This document shows, piece after piece, positions 46,242-57,441 of a stretch of 64,000 nucleotides of DNA. The DNA lies in assembly GCF_018687715.1 (NCBI RefSeq), contig NC_056755.1:17800001-17864000 (forward strand), in the 5' to 3' direction. The position numbers were made by a program, and so were the translations under genes. The notes beneath the pieces were generated by a model. It was given only the letters and a program-made list of their open reading frames with translations, did no database searches and was not told where the DNA came from. Position 1 is the first letter of the stretch, and the number at the start of each line of letters is the position of its first letter. The DNA comes from Carya illinoinensis. Its lineage: Eukaryota; Streptophyta; Magnoliopsida; Fagales; Juglandaceae.

Positions 46242-49200
46242 GCCTTGAAGGATTCTTTTGAACCCATGCCCCCATACTTTGTTGGGAAAGACTGGGACTC
46301 GACGACCACCAATGTGGATCTTCGGGTTTTTTGATCTAGGTACAACATCTTGGCTTCTGCAGTTCTAGAGGTCCCCAGGATCGGAGAGCACGAGGTGGAC
46401 CCCGATGGGACGTCTTCCTGAGGGGCTCTCTACCCGTTAACGTTCACGAATGGCATGTGCTCCCTTTTTGTTGTCTCGTTTGCGAGGTCCTCAACTTCCT
46501 AGGGTTGGTGGCCCCACTCGTTGACCCATGGTTCTCACTCGAGAAGGAAGATGACGCCGATGACCTCCACACCACTTTCCTCAACACCTTCGCCCATCCT
46601 GCCCCTTGCAAGGCCAGTATGGTGGAGTCGTTCGTGTCTTTTGAAGACACTTTTAGGGAGGAAGTTGTCTACGAGGCTCTGTAGACTGACTTTAGGGCCG
46701 ATTGTCACAAAGAAGAGTAGGAAATCTCTCTCGACACTTCCCCGACTATTTTCTGGGCCAGGGGTCAAGAGGAAGAGCAGGGGGCCTTCCCTGATGCTCC
46801 CTCATCCGCTAACAGGGTTGTGAGTCAAGAAGAAGCTGCTAGAACTGCCTCCCCTAGTGTCGAAACCGCTCCTCCCCTTTTCCCTTCTGCCGAGCCTAGG
46901 GCTGTAGGTTGTGGGGAAGGTCTCTAGAGCTACCACTCTATTGTGGACCTAAGTGATGATGATGACTTTGCCTGGTCATCTTCCCCGCACTCTGCTTAGG
47001 ACTATGAGGTGGACTCCTACTTCGCCTCCCAAGAGGTTGTAGCCCTTCTTTGCCCATGTATGTTTTCCCACACTTTGTTGGTTTGTTGAGTCCCCGTCTC
47101 TCTTTCTCTCCAATTGTTCTTTACACTACAAGCCATGGAACAGCTCGTGGAGATGATTGGTGAGGAGCAAGGGGAGCCCAAGAAGGCTAACCGAGAGCTT
47201 AGGATGCTGGCCTGCTTTGGTCACTACAAACTCCGCCAGGTGGCCCAATAGATTAATGTCCTTTCGTCTGAGCATAACAAGCAAATTGAGGAGGTTGAGG
47301 ACATGAGGAAATGTAACCGGATCATGGAGGCGGACGTAGAGTAGGAAATCTCTCTCGACACTTCCCCGACTATTTTCTGGGCCAGGGGTCAAGAGGAAGA
47401 GCAGGGGGCCTTCCCTGATGCTCGCTCATCCGCTAACGGGGTTGTGAGTCAAGAAGAAGATGCTAGAACTGCCTCCCCTAGTGTCGAAACCGCTCCTCCC
47501 CTTTTCCCTTCTGCCGAGCCTAGGGCTGTAGGTTGTGGGGAAGGTCTCTAGAGCTACCACTCTATTGTGGACCTAAGTGATGATGATGACTTTGCCTGGT
47601 CATCTTCCCCGCACTCTGCTTAGGACTATGAGGTGGACTCCTACTTCGCCTCCCAAGAGGTTGTAGCCCTTCTTTGCCCATGTATGTTTTCCCACACTTT
47701 GTTGGTTTGTTGAGTCCCCGTCTCTCTTTCTCTCCAATTGTTCTTTACACTACAAGCCATGGAACAGCTCGTGGAGATGATTGGTGAGGAGCAAGGGGAG
47801 CTCAAGAAGGCTAACCGAGAGCTTAGGATGCTGGCCTGCTTTGGTCACTACAAACTCTGCCAGGTGGCCCAACAGATTAATGTCCTTTCGTCTGAGCATA
47901 ACAAGCAAATTGAGGAGGTTGAGGACATGAGGAAATGTAACCGGATCATGGAGGTGGACGTAGAGTAGGAAATCTCTCTCGACACTTCCCCGACTATTTT
48001 CTGGGCCAGGGGTCAGGAGGAAGAGCAGGGGGCCTTCCCTGATGCTCCCTCATCCGCTAACGGGGTTGTGAGTCAAGAAGAAGCTGCTAGAACTGCCTCC
48101 CCTAGTGTCGAAACCGCTCCTCCCCTTTTCCCTTCTGCCGAGCCTAGGGCTGTAGGTTGTGGGGAAGGTCTCTAGAGCTACCACTCTATTGTGGACCTAA
48201 GTGATGATGATGACTTTGCCTGGTCATCTTCCCCGCACTCTGCTTAGGACTATGAGGTGGACTCCTACTTCGCCTCCCAAGAGGTTGTAGCCCTTCTTTG
48301 CCCATGTATGTTTTCCCACACTTTGTTGGTTTATTGAGTCCCCGTCTCTCTTTCTCTCCAATTGTTCTTTACACTACAAGCCATGGAACAGCTCGTGGAG
48401 ATGATTGGTGAGGAGCAAGGGGAGCTCAAGAAGGCTAACCGAGAGCTTAGGATGCTGGCCTGCTTTGGTCACTACAAACTCCGCCAGGTGGCCCAACAGA
48501 TTAATGTCCTTTCGTCTGAGCATAACAAGCAAATTGAGGAGGTTGAGGACATGAGGAAATGTAACCGGATCATGGAGGCGGACGTAGAGTAGGAAATCTC
48601 TCTCGACACTTCCCCGACTATTTTCTGGGCTAGGGGTCAGGAGGAAGAGCAGGGGGCCTTCCCTGATGCTCCCTCATCCGCTAACGGGGTTGTGAGTCAA
48701 GAAGAAGCTGCTAGAACTGCCTCCCCTAGTGTCGAAACCGCTCCTCCCCTTTTCCCTTCTGCCGAGCCTAGGGCTGTAGGTTGTGGGGAAGGTCTCTAGA
48801 GCTACCACTCTATTGTGGACCTAAGTGATGATGATGACTTTGCCTGGTCATCTTCCCCGCACTCTGCTTAGGACTATGAGGTGGACTCCTACTTCGCCTC
48901 CCAAGAGGTTGTAGCCCTTCTTTGCCCATGTATGTTTTCCCACACTTTGTTGGTTTGTTGAGTCCCCGTCTCTCTTTCTCTCCAATTGTTCTTTACACTA
49001 CAAGCCATGGAACAGCTCGTGGAGATGATTGGTGAGGAGCAAGGGGAGCTCAAGAAGGCTAACCGAGAGCTTAGGATGCTGGCCTGCTTTGGTCACTACA
49101 AACTCCGCCAGGTGGCCCAACATATTAATGTCCTTTCGTCTGAGCATAACAAGCAAATTGAGGAGGTTGAGGACATGAGGAAATGTAACCGGATCATGGA

Positions 49201-49246
49201 GGCGGACGTCCTAAGGCACAAGAAGAAGAAAAAGGCGTTGAAGTAG
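46239..49246 (+). pseudogene. Decayed gypsy-associated (putative plant transposon) gene with fourfold internal repeat
   Basis: The frame opens MALKDSFEPMPPYFVGKDWD, is closed at 46332-46334 (TGA), and continues as SRYNILASAVLEVPRIGEHE, which resembles the N-terminus of the so-called putative gypsy-type transposon proteins of plants. In other frames come FCCLVCEVLNFLGLVAPLVD and EKEDDADDLHTTFLNTFAHP. Next is a Ser/Pro/Glu-rich region, then a likely intron (GT near 47058, AG near 47130) and a coiled-coil exon (EQLVEMIGEEQGE, KANRELRMLACFGHYKL, QIEEVEDMRKCNRIM). From 46714 this block is repeated four times. Stops and frame changes are present in every copy, so no full protein is encoded. The family assignment is from memory of the N-terminal motif. 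Confidence 0.5.
46714..49209 (+). repeat. Tandem repeat, 4 x 624 bp
   Basis: Units start at 46714, 47338, 47962 and 48586 (AGAGTAGGAAATC) and the last ends at 49209, exactly four units of 624 bases. Copies differ by only a few substitutions, for example CAACAGATTAATG against CAATAGATTAATG in unit 1 and CAACATATTAATG in unit 4. Each unit contains the end of one putative exon, the putative intron of about 75 bases, and the coiled-coil exon. The unit length is divisible by three (208 codons). Internal TAG codons (TCTCTAGAGC, GCTTAGGAC) are present in all four. Confidence 0.93.
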
Positions 49247-49249
49247 TTG

Positions 49250-49650
49250 CAAATACCCCCAATAATTGCTGCAATTGATCAATTTCAGCGCTTTCTAATT
49301 CACTACATGTTCTATGAAATTAAGATGTCATTTCTGATCAATTTCAGCGATAGACAAAAATCGTTGCAAAAAACAACTATTTCTAGCCATCTTTGTCCAT
49401 TGCAACTGTCCTAAAAATCGACAGAAATAGCCTTTTCATTTACCGAAGATATACACTGTCGCAAAAGATTAGGAAATCGCCGCAAATGACAAGATATTTT
49501 TTTAGCTTTTTAAATTATTGTCGCCATTATATATTTCCAGCAGGTAATTGTTGCCAAAAAGAGTATTTGAGGCGATTACAGATTGTCACAAATAAGTTAA
49601 ATCGACAAAAATAAGTATTTGTGGTGAATTTTACTCGCCAAAAAGGGTAT
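49250..49650. repeat. Subterminal-repeat-like region of a CACTA-type element
   Basis: At least seven short variants of one motif occur in both orientations: AATCGTTGCAAAAAA, CTGTCGCAAAAGA, AATCGCCGCAAATGA, ATTGTCACAAATAAG, AATCGACAAAAATAA, TATTTGTGGTGAATTTTACTCGCC. Dense clusters of this GTCGCAAAT / ATTTGTGGCGA type are typical of CACTA transposon ends. No terminal CACTA/TAGTG pair was found, so this is a fragment or another element. Confidence 0.45.
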
Positions 49651-50035
49651 TTAGAAAATAAAAATAAAAAAGCACAAAAATAGAATCCACAAAAATATAA
49701 TACACATCCAAATTATATGTTCTTGCTCAAAAAAGCAATTGCACAAGTGGGAAGTACAAAACCATACTTCAAATGATTTAAATTAGTACTTTTTTTTTAT
49801 CCTATTTCATGTGAGTCACTAGATATTTTTTAATCAATTTAGTGACTAACCTGAAATATTAAATTAGTTTTGTTTTAATACCTTAAACTACACTTAATTA
49901 AGTAATTTAAAATAAGATTATTTCATCATTCATTGTGGAACACTTTTCAGTCATAATCTAATATAATAATTTCCAATCATTTTTCACCTACATGAAATGA
50001 CTACACATAACCTATGATTCTTTCTATTCCATTGC
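49651..50035. other. Intergenic, no gene seen
   Basis: AT-rich sequence without a recognised feature. Confidence 0.55.
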
Positions 50036-50043
50036 TATATAAT

Positions 50044-50977
<934 letters not shown>

Positions 50978-50985
50978 ATATAACA

Positions 50986-51572
50986 GTTATAGTGTTTATC
51001 CAACACCCAATATTAAGTGCTTAGAAATAGGAAACATAAAGGAAAACCCTGGAACTTTCATTATATGCATTGACGAACATGTAGGATCAAATCTTCAGGC
51101 ACCAATTTCATTTAATATAATAAATCAAACACATTCATTCATTCAAACTCAATTGGGAATTCACATCAATGTAGTTATGGGCTATACATTGGGGTGGACC
51201 AATTTGAACCCAGAACCTACAGCTTACAAACTATTAAATTTATAGAACACATTTCTTGCTTCTAAATATTAGTTGAAAATGTGCACAATTCATTCAAATT
51301 GTTTAACTGTCTTGCTCCTTTATATTTAAAAATTATATCTAGTCAACTATAACAATGTGCACCTGGGCATTGTGGGTTGGGTAGAACAACTTCAACACGA
51401 CCGCATCATGTGGGGGGAATTCATTGTTATATTTTTTATATTTTGATCTCTTCAACTCCAATCTGGCAGTGATAAATAAAGAGAGCCGTTAAGTAAAATG
51501 ATTAATTTAATAGAGCATACAATCTAATAAATAAGAAAATAATACTCAAATCGATCACTAACTTTTATAGAG
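50986..51572. other. Intergenic, no gene seen
   Basis: The open frame 50940-51245 crosses the end of the hAT-like element and shows no domain; I do not consider it a gene. The rest is AT-rich. Confidence 0.5.
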
Positions 51573-51735
51573 TTATGGGACCAGTTATGCAACACCATAG
51601 ATAAAGAATAGTTAGAAGAAACAACTTTTATTTTAAGAGGGATCTGGCATAGAAGAAATAAAGTGGAATTTGATAAACTGGTTTTGGCTGATCAAGTTTG
51701 TCATGAAAATTTGATTATTTATGGATGAATGTTAT
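51573..51735 (+). pseudogene. Short LINE fragment (linker before RNase H)
   Basis: A plus-strand frame reads LWDQLCNTIDKE, then after a stop FILRGIWHRRNKVEFDKLVL and ADQVCHENLI. The IWHRRNK block is the segment before RNase H in plant LINEs and matches LINE-C at about 20815-20845 (WHRRNKIVTEQS). Flanking LINE sequence is not recognisable. Confidence 0.55.
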
Positions 51736-53619
51736 CTTTGTTTAAAAAGAATAAATTAATTATGTGATGCACATGTAAAAATTTAGTGTTGTAAGGTGCA
51801 TGAGAGAAAATGTCTTAAATCCACATAAACAAAATAAAGCAGCATCCAAAGATTCAAGGTCAACAAGAAGCTCAAAACTTACAAAGAACTCACTTTTGTT
51901 CTTTAAATCATATAACATTGGATTAACATCAGCTATTCAAGCCTTTAGAGTTTCATATTGAACTTGGTTTCCATTTATTTAAGGTGTGATTCTATCTTCT
52001 TCTTCTTCTTTTGGGGTAGGGGGCTTGGGGGGGGGGGGGGGGGTAAGGTTTCGGGGGTGGGTGTGAATCTTTTACTCTTTTCATAGTTTGTTAACCATAG
52101 ACAACAAGGGCTGTTGGTGTTTCTTGCGCTAGTTTGCTTGCTTGTATTTGGAGAATAAAACGGGTCAAAATTGAAACTTTGAAAGCTATGAGGAGATTTT
52201 GTTGGGATTTATAGAATCATATATGATCAATAAATAAATTTAAGGGTTATTATCATGAAGTTTTTTGTCTTGGGCGTTGAAGAAAAAAAAGAACTATAAC
52301 TAGTAAATTAGGAAGGTAAGGTAGTAATTGATGAAAATAAAGTGTTGAGTTTTCAAGCCTGAAGGTAAGACCAAAGTCCAAACTCGTGGCAAACCATAAA
52401 ACAAATTTAAAGACAAAAAATCATCACATGGATAGATTTTGACTTTAGAAATTAGTACTATATATCATGTGAAACAAGACAAAATTTATTATTGCAACCC
52501 AAATCATTACATCTTAAAAATTACTAGCACATATCCAACAGAAGATAGTATAATCACGAATTTGATATAGATATTTGCTAAGATTGTAATTAAATATGAT
52601 ACTAGTCCTTAGGATGATATTGAGCTCAATAACTCTATATTCAAAGTAAACAATAAATTCAGATTGGGCATACATCATAATGTTAAACTTGTCATGAATA
52701 CTTTCTCTTCCCTCTCCCTTCTATTTTTCATGAAACATTCATGATGGTATGAATTAATGGGTTGAGCTAGCTTTAGCTAGTTTTAGATTAATATGTTGAT
52801 TTTGCACTCGATGGTGTGAATTCAGGAGAAAGCAATGGTACTTTGATTATTCAATTTTGGCATGCCATGATCATCAACCTCAACCATCTCCTCAAACTCC
52901 TAAAAGTCATTCATGACCGATTAGGTAAATGGGAAAGCTCTTTTATAATTGTTTCAGTACACATTCTTCCTTAAAGTGTTTTTTTTTCCTTAGTATTTTC
53001 TGTTACATGGATGGAACACACCAAAGGAGAGACAACGAAAATCATTTGCACTGATTAGAAATATGAGTTTCAAAGAAAGGAATTTGAATTTGGATTCCAA
53101 ATAAAGCTAGCTAGATGATTAGGTATAATCAATTTTCAAACCCAGTTGGATTTTTTGTTGTCTTGCCTTGATCTTCTAGCTAGCTAGCACTTGATAATTA
53201 GGAGACTTTTACTCCTAATTATGGTGAATATATTGTCAAAATCACCAACAACTCAACCAGTACACATCATCATCATCATCATCATCGATGTTCTAGTCAT
53301 AAGTGTGTTGTTTTAAGGCAAAGGGCTAATTAAATCAGCAACCTAACTTTTCAAACTTTCATTTTATATTGTTCTTTGACAATCCATGAAGGGCCAAAAG
53401 TTGTAATTTTATTAAAGCAACTACAACTTAGATTAAATATCATGTATGTATATCTAAGGGAAGAAAGTGTTACAATGTCTCCCTCCAAAATAGATCAGTT
53501 TTTCCCACACCTGAATTGATGCATTCAACAAGGCTAAAAATCAAGATGCTGACACAAAAACCTTTTAAATTCCCTCTGGTCATTCATAATTTATATGTCA
53601 ACACATGCCCCAATATATA

Positions 53620-53652
<33 letters not shown>

Positions 53653-53775
53653 TATGATGTTTTGCTATCCATGAAAATTCAGAAACAAAATACATAAAAT
53701 AAACAAATTTAGCAGTAAGGAAAAGAGCTTGCATATATATATATATATACACGTATGATCTACATTTTGATGAGT
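51736..53775. other. Intergenic; several simple repeats
   Basis: A run of 17 G at 52027-52043, an ATC/CAT trinucleotide repeat at 53265-53286 and TA repeats at about 53625-53652 and 53734-53748. No gene recognised; the open frames near 53591-53881 overlap the TA repeat. Confidence 0.6.
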
Positions 53776-53780
53776 ATCCA

Positions 53781-54628
53781 TGATATGAATTCCACCAACA
53801 ATTGTGATGAAACCCGATAACAATGATGGATTGGAACCCCAAGATTGTATAGACAAGATTTGTTGAGCCTTGACCTGTCACCTAACCAGATGAAAACCAA
53901 GACTAAGAAGGATTGAAATTCCACACCAAGAAACCTAAGAATCTCTCAAGAATCAAGGGGATAAGTTTGGTTGTTTGAACGCCACAAGATTAACTTGATA
54001 AGTTCAAGAGTTTTTTCAAGAACGAAGAGGAACACAAGACCTCAAAATGAAAATAATTTTCTGAAAACCCAAATCTCTCTACAAAGTTCATACAGCCCAT
54101 GCTTATATACTTGGAACAACCCTCAAAAAATAGGAAAATTCATAACTCAACTTTAAAAGCAACACTAGCATCAATATAAACAAGTCGTCACTTTTTTAGG
54201 CCTCTTGGACTTCTAAAGACAGCAAAAAATAGTTAAATAACTAGATTCAATGTATTTAACATAACCAGCCAAGGCCATCAGCGAATTCTCCTATTTAACA
54301 TCCTTGAAATTCACAAGTTCACACTCTTTAATGGTCAGACCATGCTGGTCACATTTTTTCATGCTAATTAGCCTCTTCAATTATTGCTTTGATAACATGG
54401 ACTAAGCTTTGATTATTATTTGAGCCCATCTTGGTCTTTTTAGAATCAATCAATTCTCTTGGATTAGCCCATTTAGTGCTTCCTTGAAACGTTTGGCTCT
54501 AAGTCTTGTAATTGGGCCACTAGGAATTGACAAAGTGTCTTGTGCAAATTTAACTTCATTCCCTCGTGTATGATCAGCTCCATTCCCACATATATGATCA
54601 GCATGTCCAGGTCCTTGGTTTGCATCAT
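53781..54628 (-). repeat. LTR of gypsy element 2, 3' copy (left), 848 bp
   Basis: Plus strand from TGATATGAATTCCACCAACA to ...CTTGGTTTGCATCA, so TG...CA. It matches 61278-62120 throughout, with scattered substitutions and small gaps. Its inner end is next to the polypurine tract. Confidence 0.92.
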
Positions 54629-54845
54629 TGCCCCCCTCTTGAGAAGGATTTTTCCTCAAATCATCACCTACATTAAAAGGAGACAAATCAACAACATTAA
54701 AGCTTGCACTAACACCATACTCACCTGGTAAGTCAAGCTTCTAGGCATTATCATTGATGCATTTTACTACTTGAAATGGTCCGTCACCCTGAGGTAGGAG
54801 TTTTGAACGCCATTTCTCCTAAAAATGGTTCTTCCTTAAGTAAAC
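54450..54845 (-). pseudogene. Gypsy 2 polyprotein tail, partly encoded in the 3' LTR
   Basis: Continues in frame from integrase after a TAG (54846-54848): WRSKLLPQGDGPFQVVKCIN, KLDLPGEYGVSASFNVVDLS, PFNVGDDLRKNPSQEGGNDA, then inside the LTR HADHICGNGADHTRGNEVKF and PSGPITRLRAKRFKEALNGL, ending at 54450. The GPITR-RAK motif is common at the C-terminus of chromovirus-type polyproteins. Further stops are present upstream (54813-54815 region and the AKL position), so it is not translated whole here. Confidence 0.75.
54629..54649 (-). promoter_or_regulatory. Polypurine tract of gypsy element 2
   Basis: Minus strand TCCTTCTCAAGAGGGGGGCA followed by A, directly next to the TGATGCAAACC start of the 3' LTR. 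This is the primer of plus-strand synthesis. Confidence 0.75.
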
Positions 54846-55920
54846 CTAATCTCCTGGTTCAAACACTACCTTCTCACGTCCTTTGTTGGCTTGATGGACA
54901 TATTGTTTAGTCCTCCTTTCAATGTTCAGTCGTGGCTTTTCATGAATCATCTTTACAAATTCTACCTTCTTTTTGCCTTCTAAATTCACACTTTCACTCA
55001 AAGGTAAAGAAGTTAAATCCAAAGGTGACAATGGGTTAAAACCATAAACAATTTCAAATGGTGAAAACTTAGATGCAGAATGTATACTTCTATTGTAAGC
55101 AAATTCAACATGTGTCAAACAATCTTCCATGTTTTCAAGTTCTTTTTAATGATAGCACGTAACAAAGAAGATAAAGTTCTATTCACTACTTCAGTTTGAC
55201 CATCTGTTTGTGGATGACAAGTAGTAGAAAACAATAACTTGGTTCCCAACTTTCCCCACAAAGCCTTCCAAAAATAACTCAAAAACTTTGCATCCCTATC
55301 AGAAACAATGGTACTAGGCATGCCATGTAACCTAACAATTTCTTTGAAGAACAAATAAGCTATATGTGATGCATCATCAGTTTTATGACATGTAATGAAG
55401 TGTGCCATCTTGGAAAATCTATCTACCACCACAAAAACTAAATCTCTCCCCCTCTGAGTCCAAGGTAAACCTAAAACAAAATCCATAGAAATATCAGTCC
55501 AAGGTTCATTAGGTATTGGAAAAGGGGTATACAAACCATGGGGTTTCAACTTAGACTTAGCCCTTTTACACGTGATACACTTCTTATAGATTCTTTCCAC
55601 ATCACGTTTCATATGAGGCAAAAAAAAAAAAAAAAAAAATGATCATGCAAAATTCCTAAAGTCTTAGCTACACCAAAATGACCCATCAACCCACCCCCAT
55701 GAGCTTCTCTCACAAGCAATTCACGCAAGGAACACATAGGCACATGCAATGTATTTTTCTGAAACAAAAATCCATCATACCTATGAAACTTACCAAACGC
55801 CACTTTTTCACATGCGTTGAACACTTCACCAAAATCAGAATCTTGTGCATACAAATCCTTAATGTATTCAAAGCCAATCAATTTTGTATCTAAAATGGAA
55901 AGTAAAGCATATCTTCGGGA
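54846..55920 (-). pseudogene. Gypsy 2 integrase, broken
   Basis: The zinc-binding part has [20 protein letters not shown] and, after an expanded T-run (minus strand; 55620-55639), [20 protein letters not shown]. The core has Asp in [18 protein letters not shown] / [13 protein letters not shown], Asp in [20 protein letters not shown] and Glu in [15 protein letters not shown]. After a frame change near 55120 it continues as [20 protein letters not shown] and [16 protein letters not shown], to a TAG at 54846. Catalytic residues are present, but the frame is not continuous. Confidence 0.88.
55620..55639. repeat. 20-base A-run (T-run in the sense strand) inside integrase
   Basis: It encodes a Phe run where relatives have a short HFYWPHM-type motif, so it looks like a homopolymer expansion within coding sequence. 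Confidence 0.85.
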
Positions 55921-56484
55921 CAATGCATCAGCCACCGTATTGTCCTTACCTTGCTTGTATCTGATCACATAAGGAAATGTTTCAATGAATTCCACCCACT
56001 TGGCATGGCGTTTGTTCAACCTTTGTTATCCGTTCAAATGTTTCAATGATTCATGATCTGTGTGAATCACGAATTCCTTTGGCCATAGATAGTGTTGCCA
56101 ATTTTTCAAAGCCTTTATCAGGGCATACATCTCCTTATCACAAGTGGGGTAATTTAGGGTTGCCCCACTCAACTTTTCATTGAAATAAGCAACTGTACAT
56201 CCTTCTTGCATCAAAACAGCTTCAATATTTATTCTTGAAGCATCACACTCAATTTCAAAATTTTTAGCAAAGTTAGGTAAAACAAGCAAATGTGCATTAG
56301 TTAACTTTTCTTTGATCATATTAAATGCTTTTTCTTGTTCTTTCCCCCACTTAAACGACACATTTTTCCTGATGACTTCAGTAAGAGGGGCGGTTAAGCT
56401 ACTAAAATCACTCACAAACCATCTATAGAAGCTAGCTAAGCCTTGGAAACTCCTTACTTGACTAATTGTTGTAGTGTTGGCCAC
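55921..56484 (-). pseudogene. Gypsy 2 RNase H
   Basis: [20 protein letters not shown] (reverse transcriptase end), then RNase H with [56 protein letters not shown] and [13 protein letters not shown]. It continues past a stop at 56026-56028 to [20 protein letters not shown]. The first Asp, the Glu in KEMYAL and the Asp in HTDHES are kept. Confidence 0.88.
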
Positions 56485-57289
56485 TTTTGGATTGCTTTCA
56501 CATTTTCCTTGTCCACCTCAATTCCTCTCTTACTAACAATAAAACCAAGAAACACAAGTTTATCTATGCAAAAGGTGCACTTCTTGAGGTTAGCAAACAA
56601 CTTTTCTTTCCTTAGAATTTCCAAAACAGATTTCAAATGCATTATATTTTCTTCCAATTTTTTGCGATAAATTAGGATATCATCAAAATACACAACTACA
56701 AATATGCCAATAAATGCACACAAAACATGGTTCATCAAACACATAAATGTGTTCGGAGCATTAGTCAAACCGAAAGGCATCACTAACCGCTCATACAAAC
56801 CATATTTAGTTTTAAAGGCAGTTTTCCATTCATCACCTTCCTTCATCCTAATCTGATGATATCCACTCTTAAGATCAATTTTTGTTAAGACACAAGAACC
56901 ATGCAATTCATCCAGCGTATCATCTAATCTATAGGAATGGGATGACGATATTTTACCGTTATGTTGTTGATAGCTCGGCAGTCAACAAACATCCTCCATG
57001 TCCCATCCTTCTTAGGAACTATGCTTTCACGCACATACCCCTTCTTCAATAATTCACTTAGTTGCCTTTGAAGCTCCTTGATCTCCTCGAGATTGCTCCT
57101 ATAAGTAGGTCGGTTTGGAATTGATGCACCAGGTATGAAATTAATTTGATGTTCAATCCCTCGGATTGGAGGTAAGCCATAAGGTACCTCTTCAGGAATG
57201 ACATCTTCAAACTCTTGCAAAAGAGAAACAATATCGCTCGGCAAAGCATCGACGAGATCATTAGTACATAAAAGAGCCTTCTTGTACAT
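56454..57289 (-). pseudogene. Gypsy 2 reverse transcriptase, one frameshift
   Basis: The upstream piece (56924-57289) has [40 protein letters not shown] and [15 protein letters not shown]. After a one-base shift near 56925 it continues (56454-56906) with [35 protein letters not shown] and the catalytic [12 protein letters not shown], then [20 protein letters not shown]. The YFDD box is intact. A second frame change near 56460-56484 leads into RNase H. Confidence 0.9.
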
Positions 57290-57441
57290 GAGTACAATAA
57301 GGGGCTATTGTGAAAATAATGCTCTCTTGATCTCACTTGTTTTTGCAATGTAATTGAATTTTTCTTCTCTTGCTTTCATTATGGCCGAAATCCTCTCTCT
57401 TTCTTTTTCACTCTGATCAATGTTTTTTTCTTTCTTTATTT

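Noticed and set aside
46714..49209. Reading the 624-bp array as a centromeric or heterochromatic satellite
   Set aside because: Only four units are present, the array sits within a gene-like context with exon-intron character, and unit 1 continues from unique upstream sequence in the same style.
46714..49209. CRISPR-like array
   Set aside because: The repeats are contiguous 624-bp units without spacers, in plant nuclear DNA.
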